A stretch of DNA of 64,000 nucleotides. It comes from Rhizomys pruinosus. Its lineage: Eukaryota > Chordata > Mammalia > Rodentia > Spalacidae. Location of the stretch: assembly GCA_009823505.1 (NCBI GenBank), contig VZQC01000265.1:4600-68599 (forward strand), in the 5' to 3' direction. The notes beneath the pieces were generated by a model. That model was not told the origin of the DNA and searched no databases. It saw only the letters and a list, made by a program, of their open reading frames with translations. The translations under genes were made by a program, and so were the position numbers. Below are positions 31,331 to 42,345 of this stretch, piece after piece; the stretch's first letter is position 1, and every line of letters starts with the position of its first letter.

Positions 31331-31396
31331 TTGTGTGTGTGTGTGTGTGTGCGCGTGCGTGCGTGCGTGCGTGTGTGTGTGTGTGTGTGTGTGTGT
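31331..31396. repeat. (GT)n(GCGT)n compound microsatellite
   Basis: Alternating purine-pyrimidine run with a central GCGTGCGTGCGT block flanked by GT. This is the classic composition for Z-DNA formation. Confidence 0.95.
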
Positions 31397-31446
31397 AAAT
31401 GATAACCTTTATAGGAGAAATCAAAATAAAAAATAAAGAAAAAAAA

Positions 31447-31675
31447 TGGGGGCTGGGGATGGAGCTCAGCTGATAAAGTGCCTCCCTCACACACAGGGAG
31501 CTCAGCTTTGTGCTCCAGCACAGCGTAAAACTGGGCACAGTGCACACCTGTGATGCCAACACTCTCAGTGGGTAGTGGCAGGAAGATCAGAAGTTCAAGG
31601 TCATCCTCTGCTACAAAGCAAGTTCAAGGCCAGCTTGGGCTACATGTACCTGTGTTAATAAAACAAACAAAACCA
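31447..31675 (+). mobile_element. B4 SINE (ID-B1 fusion)
   Basis: ID-like head (gggggctggggatggagctc, agctgataaagtgcc) fused to B1-like sequence (tgatgccaacactctcagtg, caaggccagcttgggctaca), ending in an A/C-rich tail. Confidence 0.8.
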
Positions 31676-31960
31676 AGAAATAAAAAAGAAACACAACAAG
31701 GAAAACACAAACAATTTAAGTATGGAAATTGATTTGTAACAGGAAAGTAAAGGAATGAAGTTGGAAATAGAACCAGTAGTTGGGTCCGTGAACCATGGGA
31801 GCTAAAGAGACGAGAAGGAGCTGACGTGGAAGGGTGGAAGGAAGGCTTGGGGTTCCGTTTTGGCCATGTAAGAGAATGGAGAGGAAGTGGGCAGTGGAGC
31901 TGTTGTCTGCAGCCCTGGGAACAAGATCTATGAGATGGTGATGGAGACATGCTAGGAGTC

Positions 31961-32283
31961 GGCATCTGTCCTCTCAGAGAAAGAGGAGAAAGCGGAGCTC
32001 AGATCCGCTGGGCCTTGGGCTGCAAGTTGAAGAGAAGAGAAATGTGAAAAGGAGGCAAAGTATTTCCAGTCAAGGGATGCCCTGGTCCTGCCGCCTGGGG
32101 CTGGGGCACAGTGTCTGTTCCCACCAGGGCAGCACCAGACTTGCTGCTGCCGAAAGCAGTGCAGGGCTAGAAGGCGGCAGAACTTGATGTGTCCCACTCT
32201 CTGGCTGCTCACTGTGGTGTCTGTTTAGGGTGTGAGTTCGCATGGCTCCTCCAATCAGCTCAGCAGCAACATTATCGATTTCT
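31961..32283. other. Unassigned stretch
   Basis: No recognised element. It may be diverged L2 continuing from the left, which I cannot confirm. Confidence 0.4.
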
Positions 32284-32296
32284 TAAGCTAATGTTT

Positions 32297-32298
<2 letters not shown>

Positions 32299-32341
<43 letters not shown>

Positions 32342-32575
32342 ATTTTATTTATTTCTGTATGTGTATGAATGTTCTGTCTGCATGCAAGTTTGTGCACCCG
32401 TGTCGTGCAATGCTGCAGAGGTCAGAAGAGGGTCTTGGATTCCCCTGGAACTGGAGTTCTCCTGGAATTGGAGTTTCAGACGGTTCTCAGCCGCCATGTG
32501 GGTGCTGGGGATCGAACCCGGGTCCTCTGTAAGAGTGGTTGGCGCTCTTAACCGCTAGGCCATCTCTCCAGCTCC
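32299..32575 (-). mobile_element. Young B2 SINE with (TTTA)n tail
   Basis: A (TTTA)n tail and a full reverse-complement B2 (tttgtgcacccgtgtcgtgc, ggtgctggggatcgaacccg, cgctcttaaccgctaggcca) flanked by the perfect 15-bp duplication taagctaatgttttt (32284-32298 and 32576-32590). This is the diagnostic 'ctagcggtt' subfamily. Confidence 0.97.
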
Positions 32576-32644
32576 TAAGCTAATGTTTTTAAAAGAGGTT
32601 TGTATTTAGAGCTGACAGACTAAATATTTTCATTGGTCCATTTG

Positions 32645-32810
32645 TGTTTATTTAGTGTGTGTGCACGCACACGCATGCATGTGCACGCCACAAAGTGTAT
32701 GTGGAGGTCAGAGGACAACTCGTGGGTGGCTCCTTGCTAGAGATCCAACTCAGGTTATCAGGCTTAGTGACAGAAGCCTTTACCTGCTGAGCCAGGCTAA
32801 CAGGCCCAGG
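32645..32810 (-). mobile_element. B2/B3-type SINE
   Basis: Reverse complement: a CA/TG-rich tail with alternating gcacgcacacgcatgcatg, gtggaggtcagaggacaact, atccaactcaggttatcagg, cctttacctgctgagcc. Confidence 0.75.
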
Positions 32811-32877
32811 TTAATAGATTCCAAGAACAACATAGGATGCCCAGTTTGGTTTTATCAGAAAAACAATGGGGAAAAAA

Positions 32878-33022
32878 AATTTTTTTTGAGACAGGATCTC
32901 CCTGTAGCCTCAGCTGGCCTGGAACTTACTCTGTAGACCAGGCTAGCCTTGAACTCACAGAGATCTGCCTGCCTCTGCCTCCCTAGTGCTGGGATTAAAG
33001 ACGTGTGTCACTACACCCAGCT
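32878..33022 (-). mobile_element. B1 SINE
   Basis: Full reverse-complement B1 (tttgagacaggatctccctg, gaccaggctagccttgaact, gtgtgtcactacacccagc) with a T run. Confidence 0.9.
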
Positions 33023-33186
33023 TGAAAAATATTTTTAAGATGACTATACCACTAATATTGTAAGGTATGGACATATTTATACCAAAGTATGCTACTGGTT
33101 CTCTGAAATTCAAAATTATCTTGACATTCTATATTTCATTTGATATTGCTATCATCTGCTTAGTTTTCTGACTTGAGGCCACAATT

Positions 33187-33232
33187 GTGATGTGTATATG
33201 TGTGTGTATGTGTGTGTGTGTATGCATGTTCA
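33187..33232. repeat. (TG)n/(TATG)n microsatellite
   Basis: About 45 bp of imperfect TG and TATG repeats. Confidence 0.8.
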
Positions 33233-33324
33233 TATGTGGGTGGATATGGAGGGTATTTCACATGAGGTCATATGTCTTTGTGCCTTCTTAAATTGTTTCT
33301 TCACATTTTGTTGTCGTTGTTTTG

Positions 33325-33482
33325 TTTTTGTGGCTGTTTTGTTTAGTTTTGTTTTTGACAGGGTCTCCCTAGTCCTAGCTTGCCTGGAACTCACTATGTA
33401 CACTAGGCTGGCCTTGATCTCACAGAGATCTACCTGCCTCTGCCTCCCAAGTGATGGAATTAAAGATGTGTGCCACAAAGCT
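33325..33482 (-). mobile_element. B1 SINE
   Basis: Reverse-complement B1 (tttgacagggtctccctagt, acactaggctggccttgatc, tgcctcccaagtgatggaat) with a T/G-rich tail. Confidence 0.85.
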
Positions 33483-33483
33483 G

Positions 33484-33690
33484 TGTGTTGTTTTTGATAC
33501 AGAGTCTATCACTGAACCTGAAGCTTACCATTTGGCTACACTGGCTGGCCTATGAACGCCAGGATCCCCCTGTCTCTGCCTCCCCACAATGGGATGCTAG
33601 GAACATATCTCTAGATTCTACTTTTCCTACCTCAGGCCTTTCACTTGTGTGGCATGCACTTTACTGATTGAGCTATCTCCCCACACTCTT
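33484..33690 (-). mobile_element. B4/RSINE1-type SINE
   Basis: Reverse complement: gatacagagtctatcactga, ctacactggctggcctatga, gatccccctgtctctgcctc, then actgattgagctatctcccc. Confidence 0.7.
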
Positions 33691-33800
33691 CCACCTTCTT
33701 GAGACAGGGGCTTACTCTGTAGGCCAGGCTGGCCTGGAACTTACTGGGTAGCCTCAAACTCCAACTCTCTCAGCCACCTAAAGGGCAGGTATGACAGGCA
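33691..33800 (-). mobile_element. B1-type SINE fragment
   Basis: Reverse-complement B1 start (ttgagacaggggcttactct, gtaggccaggctggcctgga) that decays after about 80 bp. Confidence 0.65.
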
Positions 33801-35284
33801 GGAATGGACCAGCATACTGTCTTGTCTTGATTAAGAGGCCCCTGCTTAAGAAATATTTCAATCTCAATTTTCCTTCCCTCTCATTGAATCAGATGGTGCT
33901 ATTTAGAATCAACAAGCAATTGTTCTACACCTACCATATACTTGACAGGACACAAAGCATTTCACACATGCAGTATCAGCGCTTGCAGCTTGTTCAGGGT
34001 TATAGCACTTGAAAGAAGGTGCTTTTGGCAGAATGTCATGAGTTTGAAATAATTTTGCCAGGAATTTAAACAATATGATGATATTTCTAGGCATGCAATA
34101 AAACATTGCAATATAAAAACACATGTAGCCAAAGCAGAACTTTCATGTGAATCCATTCCATTGATATTTTTGAGAGAAAATTTCTTGAATATTTACCTTT
34201 ATTCTACCTCTCATATTTTTACCTCCTCCATTTTGAGAAAGTAAGCTTTTCTGTTACAAAGACAAAGCACAATTTGTTGGTGCCCAGATGATAAGCCAGC
34301 CTGATGCTTTATTTTGAAGATACTTTGGGTAGGATTAAGCTGGTGGTCCAGAAGAGGAAAGGGATGGAGGAAACCAGTCACAGTGGAAAGGTTGAATTGG
34401 TTTGGTGTTGGCTGGCAGGTGGGAAACTGGAGATTTTATAAAGCTACGAGGAGTGGCAGACTTTGGAGTTTCTGAGCATGGAAGGTCCTGCATGGTGACA
34501 GAGTCTAGAATAAGCCACAATGACATAAAAAAAGTTATTTTGAGCTGAAGGCATTTGAATCTTGTAATGTCTTATCTGCCTAAAAGCAGAGCACCCCTCC
34601 CACCTCGATTGTCATAAATTCCCTCCCTGGAAGCAAATCTAATCTCTTTTGGGGGACTGGAAATCAGCACCATACTCAAACAGATATTATCATAAAGTAT
34701 CCTATCTCTTATCTGTGTTCCTAAGGGTCCATTTATCTTTCTAAAAGGTCTTTTGCTTTTCCATGTGTCCCTTCTCCCCTACTTCTCACAGAAGTGTTCC
34801 TCTTCCTATCCCCCATTAAGATGGTAAATAAACCCCAAATCTAACGACCCCATCGAGACATACATCTTTGTGAATTCCAGTGTGTACATACCTAATTAAA
34901 TCAGTTCTTCTCACTCCCCTGGGCTGATCTATCTTTTGCCAATTTAATTTGCACCCCCCCCCCCAATTATTGAACCTGAGGGTAGAGGAAAGATTTTCTT
35001 CCCTGACAGCGCGTCTTATGCCCAGTGCCTTCCAAGGATTATGCAAGCTGCTTATGGAGTAGGGTCAGGGCCCTCCTGTGGGCGGCCGGTAGATACTGAG
35101 ACTACAGAGGTGTCAGGAGGAGAAGGGCGCGGGCCACGATGTCGGCTCGATGACTCAACTTTCTGGCACTTTTCTTCCTTCTGTTTGCCTCTCCACACCC
35201 TGGCACCACATATAATCCACAGTCCCTTCGGAGTGGACCAGAGGCCCTCGTAATGGCTTCCAACAAGGCAGGAAAATGAAAATT
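33801..35284. other. Unassigned 1.5-kb stretch with a CpG-richer patch
   Basis: No repeat recognised apart from a C run at 34955-34964. Around 35010-35150 several CpGs cluster (gcggccgg, gcgcgggcc, cgatgtcggctcgatg) in otherwise CpG-poor DNA. This is too small to be called a CpG island. Confidence 0.45.
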
Positions 35285-35430
35285 CCACCTCTCTCCCCTC
35301 CCCCTTTCTTTCTCTCCCCTCCCCCTTTCTTTCTCCTCCTCCTCCTTCTCCTCCTCCTTCTCCTCCTTCTCCTCCTACTCAGCTCTATCCTCCTCCTCAG
35401 CTCTATCCTCCTACTCAGCTCTATCCTCAT
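35285..35430. repeat. Polypyrimidine/(TCC)n tract with 18-bp tandem units
   Basis: Two copies of ctctcccctccccctttctt, then (TCC/TTC)n, then three units of cagctctatcctcctact or close variants. Confidence 0.9.
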
Positions 35431-35545
35431 CCACTTGTTCAGGCCCAAGCTGGCCCTGAACTTGCCCTGTAGCCAAGGCTGGCTTCAAACTCCCGATTCT
35501 TCTCCAAGGGCTGGGATTACAGGTGTGTGCCACTGTGCTCACTTC
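35431..35545 (-). mobile_element. Old B1-type SINE
   Basis: Reverse complement: aagctggccctgaacttgcc, agccaaggctggcttcaaac, gggctgggattacaggtgtg, tgccactgtgctcac. Confidence 0.65.
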
Positions 35546-36717
35546 TTTGTGTTACAGACTAACACTTCTGAGCTCCTTGTTTTGCTGAGAACATTTTTTT
35601 TTGGTCTAAGAGGTCTGAGTGCTCAGTTATCTCCCAAGTACTTTGAATTGAATAAGACTGAGAAGATTCAGAAGCAAGGAGGTCATGTTAACCTTCCCTG
35701 TCTGTCCCTCTTGAAGGTGGCCACAGGGAAATGTTGACCTGCCTTGCCTGAAAGTAAGTCAGAACCTTATCCAGAGGGACCCTGCTGTGGACCTGGGGAA
35801 GGAATGCTGCCCAGAGAGATCACAAGCAATCTGGACAGAGGCTGTACTGGCTCCTCTGGTCCATCCCTTGGAGGTCAAGGGTTTCATCCAGTCTTGTTCC
35901 TACATCAGCGGTATAGACATGAAATAGTTTTCCTTGAGTCTTTGGATGCTCATTTCTGATGGCTCCCAAGTCACATAAAATTGATTAAATAAGTTGGGCC
36001 TACTTTCTCCTTATTAGCCTGTCTTTTGTTATTACGTGTGCTGGCTGTGACCCCTCTAGCACTTCAGAAGTCACAAGAACTACAGTTTAAGGGAATTCTC
36101 CTAGAGTAAACCTAGAGTTGAGAACATCCTTATTATTAATGCACTGCCACCTCTCACTCACAGGGTTATGAAAACATTACCATTTGAAACTTTTTACAGT
36201 AAAAGGACCACCTCAATTCAATCCCATGAGAGCAGATTCAGGAAAGTGTGTGGTATCTCATCCCGTAAGACAGAATGGAGCACAGGACGCTGGTATTCAA
36301 AAACCCAAGGTCGGTAAGACACAGTAACATTATTTATAGCCCAACAAATGTGATGCATAGGGAGAAGTAAAAAGAAGGAAGGGACTAGTCATAGAAACGT
36401 GAGACTGAATCAGGAGGAAACCACCCAGTGTAAAGTGAGGCTCTCAGAGTTCCGTAGGGTTTCGCAGCAAGTGGAGGTGACTCACCATATCCTGAGGCCC
36501 TTGTCTAAGATTTTATTTATCCCCTCCCAGGTTTCTAAAGCTCTGATTTGTGTAAAACAAGTTACAGAACCTATCAAAGAATGACTAGGTTTGTTTTCTA
36601 CTTATCTATATTTTTTTGAAAAGTAGCACATGGTTGTTTTTCCCAATATCTAAACTTGACTGGGGACACTGTAGAATGATCTTCCTTGAAAGCTAGGGCC
36701 TTTGAAGGGAGTGCCCT
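35546..36717. other. Unassigned 1.2-kb stretch
   Basis: No repeat recognised and no supported open frame. Confidence 0.5.
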
Positions 36718-37112
36718 TTGTGAGGGGAGGGCATCATGTGAGGGGAGGGGAGGGCCCCATGTGAGGGGAGGGCATCATGTGAGGGGAGGGGAGGGCATCA
36801 TGTGAGGGGAGGGGAGGGCATCATGTGAGGGGAGGGCATCATGTGAGGGGAGGGGAGGGCATCATGTGAGGGGAGGGGAGGGCATCATGTGAGGGGAGGG
36901 GAGGGCATCATGTGAGGGGAGGGGAGGGCATCATGTGAGGGGAGGGGAGGGCATCATGTGAGGGGAGGGGAGGGCACCATGTGAGGGGAGGGGAGGGCAT
37001 CATGTGAGGGGAGGGGAGGGCATCATGTGAGGGGAGGGGAGGGCATCATGTGAGGGGAGGGGAGGGCCCCATGTGAGGGGAGGGCATCATGTGAGGGGAG
37101 GGCACCATGTGA
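36718..37112. repeat. G-rich minisatellite, 18/23-bp units
   Basis: About 18 units of catcatgtgaggggaggg, most with an extra gggga insert (23 bp). Rare variants read caccatg and ccccatg. The plus strand has repeated GGGG-A-GGGG-A-GGG runs, compatible with G-quadruplex formation. The decayed edge continues to about 37240 with degenerate atgtgagggg-like words. Confidence 0.95.
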
Positions 37113-37302
37113 GGGCCAGGTGCTACTTAAGGGGAGGGTGCTATTGAGGGAAGCACCTCCATATGAGGAGAGTGCCTTTCATGAAGATTGGGTCCGATGT
37201 GAAGGGAGCACTCCATTTAAGGGGGCGCTCTACATGGGGGTGCCATCCATGGTAAGCTCACCTGGGATTTCTTCATGTCTTCCTTAAGAAATTTAGAGGA
37301 AG

Positions 37303-37500
37303 GGGGCTGGAGAGAAAGCCTGGTGACTGCTCTTGCAGAGGACCCGGGTTCGATCCAATTCCAGGAGAACTCCAGTTCCAGGGAAATCCGAGACCCTCTT
37401 CTGACCTCCGCAGCATTGCAGGACAGGGGTACACAAGCCTACATGCAGACAGTACATTCATACACATACAAAAATAAATTTTAAAAAATTAAAAAAAAAG
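37303..37500 (+). mobile_element. B2 SINE with internal deletion
   Basis: The head gggggctggagagaaagcct and body gaggacccgggttcgatcc jump directly to aattccaggagaactccagt, losing about 60 bp around the catggcggctgag region. It is flanked by a 17-bp duplication with one mismatch (aagaaat-t/c-tagaggaag at 37286 and 37499). The left A-box region is also shortened. Confidence 0.9.
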
Positions 37501-37679
37501 AAATCTAGAGGAAGAAACTGTTAGAGTCCAGGAGCTTGTGGGAACACACTTCAGGAGAGAACTCCTCCCTGATTTCTGCTTTGCTCTTTTGCTAATTGCC
37601 GCCCGCTCGTTTGGGGTTATCTGTCCCTTTCCTGGAGAGGCCTCCTTTTTACTCTTACACAAACTATTATGATTTAAAA

Positions 37680-37856
37680 GTATTAGATTTATTTACTTGT
37701 TTGTCCGTGTGCATATGCGAGCCACAGCACATGTGTGGAGATCAGAGGACAATGTGCAGGAGTCAGTTTTCTTCTGTCGTGTGGGTCCTGGGGTTGAACT
37801 CAGGTGCTCAGGCTTGGCAGCAAGTGCTTTCATCAGCTGCTTCCTCTACCCAGCCC
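37680..37856 (-). mobile_element. B2/B3-type SINE
   Basis: Reverse complement: tagatttatttacttgtttg tail, tggagatcagaggacaatgt, ttgaactcaggtgctcaggc, ttggcagcaagtgctttcat, cccagcccc. Confidence 0.75.
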
Positions 37857-40055
37857 CAACCAGTTCCAGCTTCCCCATTTCCTGTTCATGGGTGGCAGTG
37901 GTAATCAGGAGTGTGACAGGTGTGTGGTCCTGTTGGAGAGCACAGGATTCAGTGCTATGTGCTCAAGGAGAGAGATGAGGTGAGCTCATTAACAAATAAA
38001 CTTCCTTTTGGTTTTTAAATCTTTGGTCATTATCACCTGCATTTAGAAAACCAATTTTAAAAATTAATCTATATTGGACCCCTCCCCCCAAGAAAAACCT
38101 TCATGTCATCCATGTTGAGACTGGATGACACAGAAATAAAACTTGGAATTTATTTTCTAAAGGAAAATGAAATGAACATGTAATACATCTGCTAAATTCC
38201 AGGAAGCAAGAGCAACAACAAAATCGCTGTTACTGCCCTGGCTGGAACATTATCTACATGTATTCTCTTTCCTCTCTGCCTGGATGTTTGTCAGCAGTGG
38301 ATCAAGAACTGGTCCAAGGGCCATTCCTGTGGGGCTATTGGTTAGAAGTGTTTGATGGCTTCAAGTTCTGGTAAAAGACCACAGGTGAATAAAGAAAGAA
38401 TTTTGCTTGAGTTTAAGGGGCTTTCCTAGGCGGTGTTGTATTTGGGGGCCCAACACTTCATTACTTAGCCTGTAAATCTGGTTTCCTTTGAAAACAAACC
38501 CATGTCTGGAACTTTCCGTGCTCACTCAGTTCACATCAGTTTCAAGAAGGTTTCCTGAGCTGCGGCTGAGTGAAAACAATACTTGCAATGAATGATTTCT
38601 ACCGTTCTCACTAGGAAAGCTGGGGACGTCAAGTTCCAAGACCTGTTTTATAGACTGGGGTGATGTTTCTCTGCACCTCAGCTTTTTCTTCAGAACCACT
38701 GTGGTGTAATAAAGGGGAAGAGTGGCTTTTGTGGAAAACAACGGTAAGGCCGGAGTTGGTCTCCAGTCATCTCACCAGTGTTTTGGTAACTTCCCTCAGC
38801 CAGGTCAGGGGACAATAAAAGCCCTAGTACTTCTCATCAAATTGTGCAGATAAAAATGAGCAGATCAGTTCCAGAAATTTCCAAAGAGCTTGTATTCTTA
38901 TCCCTGAGGATGGTCCCTACGTCTTTGACCATCTCCTGCAGCCCCCATCCAAAAAGGTGCCCAACACACAGGGAAGGCTGCATGGGCAGAAGTAGAGGGC
39001 GAGGAGGTGAATGCTGAATGCTTAACCTTGGCCTTGCCTTTGCTCCCTTCAGACAGCTTTTTGTTGCCTGGTACCCCAGGGCCAGCTGCACAAATGTCCA
39101 ATGAGCTCCATTGTTTTCTTTTTCTTCTCTAATTGAGGTAAATAGCACATAGCCAAGTGAAAGAAAGGCCCAGGGATTTCAAAGCTGGTGGCAAAAAGGA
39201 AATTTCTCCCCCTACTCAGCCCTCCTCTGTGGTTTTAGCTCAAAACTCCCTGGAGTTTTGCATCAGTGCTTGGTTCAACTCTAAAAGAAGTTGCATCAGG
39301 CATGGCAACTTTTGCCTGCTTTGTTTGTATTCTCTGTGGTGAATGAAGTATTAATTAATGACTCCCTGGAGAAGCCTATGCAGCTAACCCTAGAAAACAA
39401 ATTGATATGTAAAACTCTTGGAATGGTGTAGACTCGATGTTTGGTCACTAGTGGATATCTGCTTTCCTTCCCAGCATTTCATAAGAAGCTCAAGGAAAAT
39501 GTGAGCCTATCATAATTCCTCATTCCAACTCATCCCTGTACTGCTTTAAAACAGTCACTAAAACCACAGGTAGACAATTTAACGAGTAGACCGTTTTCTT
39601 TTCAGAAAACACAGAAGAGTCAAAAGAACGGTTCATTGTCTGAGTTGGGAGGATAATTGTTACTCAGGTCATTTCCATGCCTCTTAGTCACAGCTATGCG
39701 GGGCCAGGCTAGGCCGCTGCAAATTTGAAAGATTGTTGAGTTGGGGCCCTTCTGTTTGCCTGAAAGCAAGAGCTTTCCTGCCCCCCATTTCTCCTGGGGA
39801 GAACAATGGAAGATAACTTTGGATCTTAGGAGTTTGAAGTGGTTCTAGACGAATTTAAAGCCAGTTATGGATCTCTCTCATAACTGGCTTCAGCTGTCCT
39901 TTATCCCACTCTCCTCAAGTTCCTCCTTTCTTTTGTCTGGTTGCTTCCTTAAAAATTAACCGTTCTATGCTAGTGCCAATTACCTAGTTGTAACTATTTC
40001 TTGTGCATGGCCCCTTGAGCTTTTGTCCAAAGCAGTTGGGAGTAATGCATATTGG
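37857..40055. other. Unassigned 2.2-kb repeat-poor stretch
   Basis: No SINE or LTR recognised over 2.2 kb. The AT-rich word gtattaattaatgac lies at about 39346-39360. A hairpin lies at 39858-39890. Minus-strand open frames at 38837-39148 (103 codons) and 38898-39101 overlap each other and have no motif. Confidence 0.5.
39858..39890. repeat. 12-bp perfect inverted repeat with a 9-nt spacer
   Basis: aagccagttatg (39858-39869) and cataactggctt (39879-39890) are exact reverse complements around gatctctct. The T-rich context expected of a terminator is absent, so no function is assigned. Confidence 0.9.

Positions 40056-40090
<35 letters not shown>
40056..40090. repeat. (CAA)n microsatellite
   Basis: About 11 CAA units. 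No SINE precedes it. Confidence 0.95.
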
Positions 40091-40552
40091 GAAAGGACTG
40101 CATCAAAGAACTGACTGCAACAGTGAATTTCTGCTCAAAACAGTCAACTTCCACATGGAGAATATTGAGAAAGACTGAGAAAGAGATGAAAAGCATGTTT
40201 GGCAGAATGCATGAGCTCTGGTGGGGTGGGGGTATGGGGGGACACGGGTCTAGATTTGATAAAAAAAAAAAAATATATATATAATTAAGTAAATTTTAAA
40301 AATTAACTGTTCTTCCTTAAAGAGGGTGAAGAGGCTGAAACTCAAGGCTATCTCTCTGAGAGCTAGTCATTCACTGATCTTCTGCCATTCGTATAGAAAA
40401 GACTTGTTAGAATATAGACACGTTTGGTTTCCCCTTGTTAGTTTGTATTTTGTTATAGGACTCTGTTCCAGCTGAGACCAAGGGTTCTTTCCTTACAGAG
40501 CCTTACACCGTTACTCACCTGTTATCTTCTATTGTTTAAAAATGTTTATGTG

Positions 40553-40726
40553 AGCCAGGTGTGGTGGCTCATACCTTTAATCCAAGCACTCAGGAAGCAG
40601 AGGCAGGCAGATCTCTGTGAGTTCAAGGCTAGCCTGGTCTACATAGTGAGTTCCAGGACAGCTGTGGCTACAGGGAGACCCTGTCTCAAAAAACAAAAAC
40701 AAAACAAAACAAACAAAACCCTCCAC
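40553..40726 (+). mobile_element. B1 SINE with target-site duplication
   Basis: Full B1 (gccaggtgtggtggctcata to agaccctgtctcaaaaaac) with an A/C tail, flanked by the duplication atgtttatgtg (about 40542 and 40729). Confidence 0.92.
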
Positions 40727-41225
40727 ATGTTTATGTGTAAACAAGTATGGGTGTGCTGGGTGTGTGGAGGCCAGAGGTCAGCGGCAGGTATTTTTCTCTA
40801 TCAGTTTATATTTTATTTATTTTTGAAGTTTTTAAAAAAATTTACTTCTTATGTGTAGGAGTGTCTGACCTGCATGTATATAACTGCGCCATGTGTATGC
40901 AATGCCTGCAGAAGTCAGAAGAGGGCGTTGGATACCCTGGAACTGGAGTTCCAATGGTTGTGAGTCACCACCTGTAACTGAACCTGGGTTCTCTGCAAGA
41001 GCAGCCAGTGCTTTGTTTTTACCTGCCTAGCCATTTCTCCAGCCCCCTCTTTACTTTTTGAGACAGGCTGGTTCACTGATCGGCTGCCTGTCTTCCTGAC
41101 TCTGCTCCCCAGCACTGGAATTCTAGGTATGCACTGCTGTGTCTGGCCTTTTACATGGATCTAAAACCCGGTTCTCATGCACATGTGGCAGGCACTTTCC
41201 TGACTGAGCTACTTTCCAAGCCCCA
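40727..41225 (-). mobile_element. B4/RSINE1-type SINE, split by B2
   Basis: Left part 40735-40802 (gtgtggaggccagaggtcag) and right part 41047-41225 (tttttgagacaggctggttc, cagcactggaattctaggta, actgagctactttccaagcc) form one reverse-complement element with the B2 at 40803-41046 inserted between them. Confidence 0.75.
40803..41046 (-). mobile_element. B2 SINE
   Basis: Reverse-complement, diverged B2 (gtgtctgacctgcatgtata, cagaagtcagaagagggcgt, ctgaacctgggttctctgca, catttctccagcccc) inserted into the B4-type SINE. Confidence 0.85.
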
Positions 41226-42150
41226 TTTGCCCCCATCTGGTTGGGAACCCAGGGTGGCCTCCCATGGGTGCCTGAACTCTAGATAGACACAGGCAAGCCT
41301 CTGGCCTAACAGCCTTCACCTCCTTTGCCTTTCCTCTGTTGAAAGTGTGTAATAGATGAAAGCGGAACTAGAAAGTTAACACTTTCATGTAAAATTTTGC
41401 TCTTGTATTTTCTTCTCAAATATATGCAGTGTCTGGAGAACTTAGAGAAAACTTCCTCCGTGAGCAGTAGTGAAAAGTTCAAGGTCCACTGCATTTATTG
41501 ATTTATGCCTGGTCTTATTCCAAAACTGTTGTTAGAGGCTCACATAATTAACACTCCCATGGACTGCTGTGGTGTGGACTCCATGTTTTCCTGACTGAAG
41601 TTTCACTGATGATCTTGGCATATCTAGAGACTAATGAAGACTGATCTAAGTCCTTACTGCTACCCAAAGAACCCCCCAAGTAACTGACAGTAGAGTGGAG
41701 AATTATCAGAGGAGTAGCTGTATTGCTGCAGTTAAAGCATTATCAAACGAGCCAGTTGTGTGTTAAATAATGTTGGCATTCAGGAGATTCTCAATGACAC
41801 TATGGAAAGTGAAGCAGAAGAAGATCACGGTCACCTTCCCTCCTGCTTTCCCAAAGCTGACATCAGACCTAGGAATGATCCTCCCCACAAAACAGGTAAG
41901 GAGACCCTCAATTGAAAGATATCTCCATATACCTGGAAGAAAGGAACAGCCTTCCATCTGAGTACAGAGGGACACAGTGAAGAATTCTAACACAGACCTT
42001 GTTGTTTAGTCACCATCAGCTCCTACCTGCCTTTGTCCAATCACGCTTCTCCATGGCTCCTTGCTTCCTCTTCAAACCTGAGCAAGCAATACACAGGCTT
42101 ACCTCTTTCTTTGGGTCTTCATTGCCTTATGAAGGCTTCCAAAATTCCCT
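41226..42150. other. Unassigned stretch
   Basis: No repeat or supported gene recognised. Confidence 0.5.
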
Positions 42151-42151
42151 C

Positions 42152-42345
42152 TTAATCTCCTTCCTCTTCTCCCTCCCTTCATCTCTCCCTTCCTTTCTTC
42201 TCTCCCTCTTTCTCTTTTTCCTTCCCTCTCCCTCTCTCAAAATAATCTTGCTATGTTTCTCAGGTCTCAAACTCCTGGTGATTCCGCTACGTTGGCTTCC
42301 AAGTGCTAGAATTATAGGTGAGTGCACCATACCCAACCCAGCATT
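42152..42345 (-). mobile_element. CT-rich tract plus B1-type fragment
   Basis: A polypyrimidine run (42152-42238) precedes a reverse-complement B1 relative (atcttgctatgtttctcagg, tctcaaactcctggtgattc, ttccaagtgctagaattata). Confidence 0.6.

Larger units (their letters stand above)
31090..31960 (-). mobile_element. L2 LINE fragments, interrupted
   Basis: The plus strand resembles antisense L2: agatttaactctgcaggaag, ctggaagccatggaaagttt, ttcaagtggcatgatgataa, and further on ggggttccgttttggccatg. A GT tract and a B4 SINE interrupt it. Strongly diverged and non-coding. Confidence 0.45.

Noticed and set aside
36718..37112. CRISPR array (regular repeats with spacers)
   Set aside because: The units are contiguous tandem repeats with no unique spacers, in a rodent genome; it is a minisatellite.
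39858..39890. Intrinsic transcription terminator
   Set aside because: The hairpin lacks a following T tract and the genome is eukaryotic.
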